Shown here piece by piece: positions 8,384 through 13,170 of a DNA stretch of 13,170 nucleotides. This DNA is from DASUBN01 sp036263155 (lineage in GTDB: Bacteria > Pseudomonadota > Gammaproteobacteria > Natronospirales > REEB76): NCBI GenBank assembly GCA_036263155.1, contig DATAHN010000149.1, positions 1-13,170 on the forward strand, in the 5' to 3' direction. The position numbers were made by a program, and so were the translations under genes. The notes beneath the pieces were generated by a model that saw only the letters and a list, made by a program, of their open reading frames with translations, was not told the DNA's origin and did not search any database. Positions within the stretch are counted from its first letter, which is position 1; each line of letters begins with the position of its first letter.

Positions 8384-8991
8384 GAGCGCTGCGCTGGCTG
8401 CTCGTGGTGGCGCCGCTGCTCGCGGCCTGCGTGCCGGAGAGCAGCATCAAGCCGGTGGACCAGCCGGCGGCGCTGGAGGCGGACCGGGTGGTGCTGGTGG
8501 GCAAGGTGGAGCTGCATCCCGCGCTCAGGCCGGGCGAGCAGAAGCTCGGGGATTCCTACCGGGAGTTCGCCGACGAGGCGCTCTTGGTGGTGGATGCCGG
8601 ACCCAGGCCGGTATACGAGTTCAGCCGCGGCGACCTCAAGAGCCGCATCGACGCGCCCTTCGGCAAGCTGTTCTACGTGCAGGCGCCGGCCGAGCCCTTC
8701 TACATCCTCAAGGGCTGGGTGGTGATGAACGCCGAGGTGAAGGTGATGGGTCCCAATGAGATCCCGCCCGATCCCGCCGCGCCGCTGGAAGGCATGTTCC
8801 GCGTGGACGTGCGCCCCGGCGACAAGGCGGTGTACATCGGCACGATCCAGTACTACCGGGACGAGTTCTTCTCCACCGAGAAGGTGGTGGTGAAGGACGA
8901 CTACGCCGCCGCCAGCAAAGAGTTCCAGAAGCGCTTCGGCGGCCTCACGCTGCGCAAGTCGCTGGCGGCGCCGGTATCACAGGATGAATGA
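8380..8991 (+). CDS. Second predicted lipoprotein, unknown function
   Basis: Function not recognised. The GTG at 8380 is chosen because it yields a short signal peptide (MRALRWLLVVAPLLAAC) with an LAAC lipobox and lipidated C17. An ATG at 8320 in the same frame would place 20 hydrophilic residues before the signal and lie deep inside the upstream gene. The product has 203 residues. GTGA overlaps the stop of the first lipoprotein, implying coupled translation. The mature protein shows beta-type segments VVLVGKVEL, PFYILKGWVVM, VRPGDKAVYIGTIQYYRDEF and a charged C-terminal helix (AAASKEFQKRF). Their order parallels that of the first lipoprotein, which suggests distant paralogy and perhaps a two-lipoprotein complex. 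Its stop is 6 bp from the stop of the convergent DUF1488-like gene, with no terminator between. Confidence 0.78.
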   Translation: MRALRWLLVVAPLLAACVPESSIKPVDQPAALEADRVVLVGKVELHPALRPGEQKLGDSYREFADEALLVVDAGPRPVYEFSRGDLKSRIDAPFGKLFYVQAPAEPFYILKGWVVMNAEVKVMGPNEIPPDPAAPLEGMFRVDVRPGDKAVYIGTIQYYRDEFFSTEKVVVKDDYAAASKEFQKRFGGLTLRKSLAAPVSQDE

Positions 8992-8997
8992 ACGCCG

Positions 8998-9285
8998 CTA
9001 ACGGCCCGCGAAGGTCTTGGCGTCTTCCTGGCCGATGATCACGGCTCCGTCGACGCGCTCCGGCCGGGTGGACAGCAGGAAGCTGGCCATGGCGGCGATG
9101 GTGTCCTGGTTGTCGGTGAAGATGGCCATGATGGGCCTGACTGGGTCCTTGAACTGGGACTTCAGGGCTGCGCCGGTGATGACGCACTGCACCTTCGCGC
9201 CATCCATATAGACGTTGAACTCCACGCCGTCCTGGTTGGGGGTCAGCGCATGTTCGTCGGTGTGGACTTCGATCTGCGTGGTCAT
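8998..9285 (-). CDS. DUF1488-like small protein
   Basis: Small cytoplasmic protein of 95 residues. The GVEFNVYMDGAKVQCVITGAAL segment followed by a long helix (DNQDTIAAMASFLLS) is what I associate with DUF1488 proteins, whose function is unknown; the assignment is by pattern only. The start at 9285 (MTTQIEVHTDE) is fixed by a consensus AGGAGG Shine-Dalgarno at 9300-9295, nine nt upstream. The in-frame ATG at 9315 would sit upstream of that site and add 10 residues. It lies downstream of the amidohydrolase on the same strand but seems to have its own promoter region, with an FNR/ANR-type box. No signal peptide or membrane segment is seen. Confidence 0.8.
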   Translation of the reverse strand: MTTQIEVHTDEHALTPNQDGVEFNVYMDGAKVQCVITGAALKSQFKDPVRPIMAIFTDNQDTIAAMASFLLSTRPERVDGAVIIGQEDAKTFAGR

Positions 9286-9341
9286 GGCCTGGGTCCTCCT
9301 TGGCAACGGTACCAAGGTATCCCGCTGGCCGGGCAGTCACA

Positions 9342-9355
9342 TTGACCTATGTCAG
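9342..9355 (-). promoter_or_regulatory. FNR/ANR/DNR-type box upstream of the DUF1488-like gene
   Basis: TTGACCTATGTCAG matches TTGAY-N4-RTCAA in nine of ten defined positions. It is 14 bp long and lies in the 86-bp spacer between the amidohydrolase stop and the DUF1488-like start. If centred at -41.5, transcription would start near 9307 on the minus strand. The -10 would then be TACCTT (9319-9314), which keeps the TAnnnT core, and the leader would be about 22 nt including the AGGAGG. This is the geometry of a class II FNR/Anr-activated promoter. Confidence 0.55.
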
Positions 9356-9371
9356 TTCCGGCGGATGTCCC

Positions 9372-10988
9372 TCAGCGGGGCCAAGTGAAGCCCGGGGCGA
9401 CATACAGGGGGTCGCCCTCCAAGAGGGTCAGCAGCACGCGGGTCTTGTGGATGGACATGACATCCACCTTGAAGAGGTCCTGGTCCAGCACCACCAGGTC
9501 GGCGGCCCTGCCCGCTTCGATGGTCCCATCGATTGCATCCTCCCGCACCGCCCAGGCGGCATCCCGCGTGTAGGCGGCGATGGCTTGGGCCACGCTGATG
9601 CGCTGCTCCGGCTGCGGCGCAGGCTGGCTGCCATCCAGCGGCTGGCGGGTCACTGCGTACTGGATGCCATCGAGCGGCGACATCGTCTCCTGGGGCCAGT
9701 CGCTGCCCAAGGTCACGCGCCCGCCGGCAGCGAGCACGCTGCCCATGGGGTACATCCACTTCGCGCGTGCCGGGCCCAGGGCTTGCCGGGCCGCCAGCAT
9801 GGGCTCGTCGCCCGGCTGGAACCACAGGGATGTGAAGTTTCCCGTCACGCCCAGCTTGGCGAAGCGGGGGACATCCGTCGGGTTCACGACGCCGAGATGC
9901 GCGATCTGGTCACGGCGGTCCGCTGCGCCGTCCTTCTGCATGGCGTGTTCGATGGCATCGAGGCCTGCACGCACGGCTCCATCGCCCATGGCGTGCATGT
10001 GGATGAGGAAGCCAGCGGCGTCGAGCTTCTGCACGATTGCATCCAGCAGGTCCTGCGGGATGGCAGGGCCGCGTTCCGTGGGCGCATCCGCGTAGGGTGC
10101 GAGCATGGCCGCCGTGTGCTGGTTCAACTCGCCGTCCAGGAAGAACTTCGCGGCGTCGGCCTTGAAACGCTTGCCGCGCACGTGCTCGCGCAGCTTCACC
10201 ATCTCGTCAACCTGTGCCGGGCCTTGCTGCGGGTCCACACGCTGCGCCGCCGTCACGCGCAGGGTGAGTTCACCGGCGAGGTCGGCGTCGTGATAGGCCC
10301 GGAGCAGGTCGGGCGCGGCGGCGGCATCGAACACGGAGGTGATGCCGAGAGCGTTGGCCATGGCGCTGGCGCGCCGCAGGGCTTCGCGGTATTCGGCTTC
10401 GGACGGGGCCGGCACCTTGCCGCGCACCCGGCTGGTGTCGTCGCCCTTCAGGACGCCCGCGCCCTTCGGATCGAGACCGCCGGCCGCGAGTGCCCTGGAG
10501 TTCGCCCAACCGACGAAGCCGTCGGCGGTGCGGATGAAGGCGGGACGGTCCGGCACCCACTGGTCGAGTTTGGCGCGGCCGAGGTCCTTGCCGAGCGCTT
10601 CCGGCACGCCGTTGCAGAACACCCAGGCATGTTTCGCGGAGTCTTCCGCCTTCACGCGGGCTGCGAGGTCTTGCAGCGACTTGGCGCCGCTCAGGTCGCA
10701 CTGCAGCAGCCGCATGGCACCGGACATGGGATGGACGTGCGCGTCGTGGAAGCCCGGCAGCACCATGGCGCCGTGCAGATCGACGATACGCGCGCCTTCG
10801 AGGTAAGGCGTGAGACCGGCTTCGTCGCCCACGTAGGCGATGCGCCCGGCGCGGATCACCACGGCCTCGGCCCAGGGTTGCTTGTCGTTGAGCGTGTAGA
10901 CGGCGCCGCCGCGCAGGACCAAGTCACCGGGAGCCGCGTGGGCAGTGGCTGTGAGCAACACCAGAAGGAGTGCCGCGGCGAGGCGCAT
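9372..10988 (-). CDS. Exported metal-dependent amidohydrolase (YtcJ-like, Amidohydro_3)
   Basis: Predicted secreted or periplasmic amidohydrolase of 538 residues. A signal peptide (MRLAAALLLVLLTATAHA) has a likely cut after A18 (AHA-A). The mature protein starts with a small beta domain (DLVLRGGAVYTLND) and then the barrel. Metal and active-site motifs are in order: H84-x-H86 (HDAHVHP), K281 (AAKFFLDGE, the likely bridging lysine), H330 and H332 (IHMHAMGDGAV), H364 (QIAHLGV) and D430 (GSDWP). C-terminal ADLVVLDQDLF and a TLLEGDPLY-type ending are typical of YtcJ-like enzymes. The substrate is not predictable; relatives act on amide or formamide bonds. Its ATG is separated from the mutS stop by one base, so the two genes are probably co-transcribed and coupled. 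All ligands are present, so it is likely active. Confidence 0.9.
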   Translation of the reverse strand: MRLAAALLLVLLTATAHAAPGDLVLRGGAVYTLNDKQPWAEAVVIRAGRIAYVGDEAGLTPYLEGARIVDLHGAMVLPGFHDAHVHPMSGAMRLLQCDLSGAKSLQDLAARVKAEDSAKHAWVFCNGVPEALGKDLGRAKLDQWVPDRPAFIRTADGFVGWANSRALAAGGLDPKGAGVLKGDDTSRVRGKVPAPSEAEYREALRRASAMANALGITSVFDAAAAPDLLRAYHDADLAGELTLRVTAAQRVDPQQGPAQVDEMVKLREHVRGKRFKADAAKFFLDGELNQHTAAMLAPYADAPTERGPAIPQDLLDAIVQKLDAAGFLIHMHAMGDGAVRAGLDAIEHAMQKDGAADRRDQIAHLGVVNPTDVPRFAKLGVTGNFTSLWFQPGDEPMLAARQALGPARAKWMYPMGSVLAAGGRVTLGSDWPQETMSPLDGIQYAVTRQPLDGSQPAPQPEQRISVAQAIAAYTRDAAWAVREDAIDGTIEAGRAADLVVLDQDLFKVDVMSIHKTRVLLTLLEGDPLYVAPGFTWPR

Positions 10989-10989
10989 G

Positions 10990-13170
10990 TCAGAGCTTCT
11001 TGAGCTGATAGAGGAGTTCCAGCGCTTCCTTCGGCGAGAGCTTGTCGGGATCCACGCCCTTGAGCCTCTCTTCTACGGCCGAAGGCGCCGCCGTGAACAG
11101 GCCTTGCTGCTGGGGCTGCAGCTGCTCTTTGGGCTGGCGCTGGGCGGATTCGAGGCGCACGAGATACTCACGGGCCTGGGTGATCACCTGCTTGGGGATG
11201 CCCGCCAGCGCCGCCACCTGCAATCCATAACTGCGGTCCGCCGGACCTTCCTTCACGGAGTGCAGGAATACGAGCTCGTGGGCGTGCTCGGTGGCATCCA
11301 GGTGCACGTTCGCGATACCCGGTATCAGCTCCGGCAGCGCCGTGAGCTCGAAGTAATGGGTGGCGAAGAGCGTGAACGCGCGCAGGTTCCGCGCGATGTG
11401 GCTCGCGGCGGCCCAGGCCAGGGACATGCCGTCGTAGGTGCTGGTGCCGCGGCCGATCTCGTCCATGAGCACGAGACTGTTCGCCGTGGCGTTATTCAGG
11501 ATGTTCGCGGTCTCCACCATCTCCACCATGAAGGTGGAGCGCCCGCCGGCGAGGTCGTCGGAGGCGCCGATGCGGGTGAAGATGCGGTCCAGGGGGCCGA
11601 TGACCGCCTTGGCCGCCGGCACGAAGCTGCCGATGTGCGCGAGGATCGCGATGAGCGCCGTCTGGCGCATGTAGGTGGACTTGCCGCCCATGTTGGGGCC
11701 GGTGATCACCAGCATACGCCGCGCGTCGTCGAGCCTGAGGTCGTTGGGCACGAAGGGCGTGTCGATGACCTGCTCGACGACCAGGTGCCGTCCGCCTTCG
11801 ATGCGAAGCTCAGGCGCCTCCGTGAGCTCCGGTGCCGTGAGGCGCAGGGACACGGCGCGCTCGGCCAGGTTCGCCACCACGTCCAGGGTCGCCAGCGCCG
11901 TAGCGGTGCGCTGCAGGTCCGCGAGGCGCTCGATGAGCTTATCCAGCAGCGCGTCGTAGAGCTGGCGCTCGCGGGCCAGGGAACGCTCCTGGGCCGAGAG
12001 GGCCTTGTCCTCGAAGGCCTTCAGCTCCGGCGTGATGTAGCGCTCCACGCCCTTCAGGGTCTGGCGGCGGATGTAGTCCGCCGGCACCTTGTCCGCGTGG
12101 GTGCGGCCCACCTCTATATAGAAGCCGTGGACCCGGTTGTAGTTCACCTTGAGGGTCGCGATGCCGCTCCGTAGCTTCTCGCGGTTCTCGAGGTCTTGCA
12201 GGAACGCATCCGCATCGCGGTTGATGTGGCGCAGCTCGTCCAGTTCCGCGTCGTAGCCTTCCGCGAAGATGCCTCCCTCCCGGGCCAGGGCCGGCGGGTT
12301 CTCCACCAGGGCCTTATTAAGGAGTTCATGCAGGTCCGGGTGCTGGCCCAGCTCTTGGCTGAGAGCCTTGAGGAGCGGCGTGTCCAACCCGGCGAGGGAT
12401 TGGCGCAGGGCGGGCAACTCGCCGAGGGTGTAACGGAGCTGGCCGAGGTCCCGGGGCCGGGCGGACTTCAGGGCCACGCGGGCCAGGATGCGCTCCACAT
12501 CGCCGATGCCGTTCAGCCGCTCCTGCAGGGGCTCGTAGCGGCGCTGCTCCATGAGCGTGGCGATGCAGTGGTAGCGCTGCTTGAGGAGCGCGTGGTCCCG
12601 CAGCGGCCGGTTGAGCCAGCGGCGCAGGAGGCGCGAGCCCATGGGCGTGACGCTGCGGTCCATGACGCCCGCGAGGGTGAACTCGTGGCGGCCCACGAGG
12701 CTCGTCTCCAGCTCCAGGTTGCGGCGGGTGGCGGCGTCCAGGATGAGCGCGTCGTCGCGCCGCTCCACCGTGAGGCCCGTGAGGTGCGGCAGCGCCGTGC
12801 GCTGGGTCTCCTGCACGTACTGCAGCAGTGCCCCGGCGGCAGTGATGGCGGCATCGAGCCCCTCGGCGCCGAAGCCGGCCAGGTCGCGGGTGCGGAACTG
12901 GGCCGTGAGCAGGCGCGCGGCGGTCTCGATGTCGAAATGCCAGGGCGGCCGCGGCCGCCCACCATTTCGTTGCTGGGCGGCCCTGGGCAGCAACGCGTCC
13001 TCGGCGTAGAGCAGCTCCGCCGGGCGCAGCCGTTCCAGTTCGCCCAAGAGCGCTTCCTCGCCCGCGAGTTCCAGCACGGTGAAGCGGCCGGAACCCAGGT
13101 CCAGTGCGGCGAGGCCGTAGTGCGGGTTGCCCGCGTGCACCGCCGCCAGCAGGTTGTCGCGGCGCTCTTC
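10990..13170 (-). CDS. mutS: DNA mismatch repair protein MutS (5' end outside window)
   Basis: Mismatch-recognition ATPase. About 726 codons are present. The reading frame is open to the window edge (E-E-R-R-D-N-L-L-A-A before V-H-A-G), matching E. coli MutS from roughly residue 125, so most of the mismatch-binding domain with its Phe-x-Glu motif is missing from the window, not from the gene. Visible: connector domain, lever and clamp (TLKVNYNRVHGFYIEV, YIRRQTLKGVERYITPELK), Walker A GPNMGGKST (about 11700-11675), signature DDLAGGRSTFMVEM, Walker B LVLMDEIGRGTSTYDG, and FATHYFELT. Near the C-terminus QQGLF (11109-11095) fits a beta-clamp binding motif, followed by the terminal dimerisation helices. 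An intact, ordinary MutS is expected. The amidohydrolase starts 1 nt after its stop. Confidence 0.97.
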   Translation of the reverse strand, partial: EERRDNLLAAVHAGNPHYGLAALDLGSGRFTVLELAGEEALLGELERLRPAELLYAEDALLPRAAQQRNGGRPRPPWHFDIETAARLLTAQFRTRDLAGFGAEGLDAAITAAGALLQYVQETQRTALPHLTGLTVERRDDALILDAATRRNLELETSLVGRHEFTLAGVMDRSVTPMGSRLLRRWLNRPLRDHALLKQRYHCIATLMEQRRYEPLQERLNGIGDVERILARVALKSARPRDLGQLRYTLGELPALRQSLAGLDTPLLKALSQELGQHPDLHELLNKALVENPPALAREGGIFAEGYDAELDELRHINRDADAFLQDLENREKLRSGIATLKVNYNRVHGFYIEVGRTHADKVPADYIRRQTLKGVERYITPELKAFEDKALSAQERSLARERQLYDALLDKLIERLADLQRTATALATLDVVANLAERAVSLRLTAPELTEAPELRIEGGRHLVVEQVIDTPFVPNDLRLDDARRMLVITGPNMGGKSTYMRQTALIAILAHIGSFVPAAKAVIGPLDRIFTRIGASDDLAGGRSTFMVEMVETANILNNATANSLVLMDEIGRGTSTYDGMSLAWAAASHIARNLRAFTLFATHYFELTALPELIPGIANVHLDATEHAHELVFLHSVKEGPADRSYGLQVAALAGIPKQVITQAREYLVRLESAQRQPKEQLQPQQQGLFTAAPSAVEERLKGVDPDKLSPKEALELLYQLKKL
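12933..12969. repeat. Long dyad within mutS
   Basis: An 18-bp perfect palindrome (12943-12960, built from two overlapping GCGGCCGC units) is flanked by a further inverted pair, CGAAATG (12933-12939) and CATTTCG (12963-12969), with small unpaired gaps of 3 and 2 nt. It encodes the connector-domain stretch around RNGGRPRPPWHFD. The encoded segment has the same length as in E. coli MutS as I recall it, so it does not look like an inserted element. The mRNA or single-stranded DNA could form a very stable hairpin. Confidence 0.8.

Noticed and set aside
8971..8979. CCGGTATCA, a copy of the ispG dyad arm, at the end of the second lipoprotein gene, and GATACCCGGTATC in mutS (about 11316-11328)
   Set aside because: Single half-site or differently spaced words inside coding sequence; likely coincidence without a genome-wide count.
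9300..11003. 567-codon open frame on the plus strand opposite the amidohydrolase, and a similar one at 10945-12174 opposite mutS
   Set aside because: The opposite strand encodes proteins with complete motifs. These frames show only biased composition and no domain.

Overview
This is a GC-rich window of bacterial chromosome carrying eleven protein-coding genes. It is mostly housekeeping metabolism. The order UPF0149/YgfB, pepP, ubiH, ubiI-like is the classic gammaproteobacterial ubiquinone cluster. Together with phhA-phhB, a proteobacterial ispG and mutS, it points to a high-GC gammaproteobacterium outside the enterics. I cannot name the genus. No rRNA, tRNA, CRISPR, insertion sequence, phage gene or replication origin is visible. 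Intergenic gaps are short, the longest being about 180 bp.

Layout. Positions 40-4373 (+) hold a tightly packed operon: YgfB-like protein, Xaa-Pro aminopeptidase, and two flavin monooxygenases of ubiquinone ring hydroxylation, the last two overlapping by 4 bp. It ends at two consecutive hairpins (4387-4436). The second is shared with the convergent phenylalanine hydroxylase operon phhA-phhB (5632-4459, -). Upstream of that, on the same strand, lies ispG (6993-5755). A 41-bp divergent spacer containing a perfect 10-bp-arm inverted repeat separates ispG from a small alpha/beta hydrolase (7035-7658, +). Next come two overlapping lipoprotein genes (7838-8991, +) of unknown function that may be distant paralogues. 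They converge, with a 6-bp gap, on a minus-strand series: mutS (5' end outside the window), an exported amidohydrolase beginning 1 nt after the mutS stop, and a small DUF1488-like gene with its own consensus Shine-Dalgarno and an FNR/ANR-type box placed where a class II activator would bind.

How the parts work together. UbiH, UbiI and PhhA are O2-consuming monooxygenases. PhhB regenerates the pterin cofactor of PhhA. IspG supplies isoprenoid precursors, which also feed the ubiquinone side chain. The presence of an apparent FNR/ANR-type site fits an organism that senses oxygen supply, but that is inference.

I see no complete novel multi-gene system. The observations most worth following are the FNR/ANR-type box on the DUF1488-like gene, the lipoprotein pair, the ispG/hydrolase dyad and a long dyad inside the mutS coding sequence.
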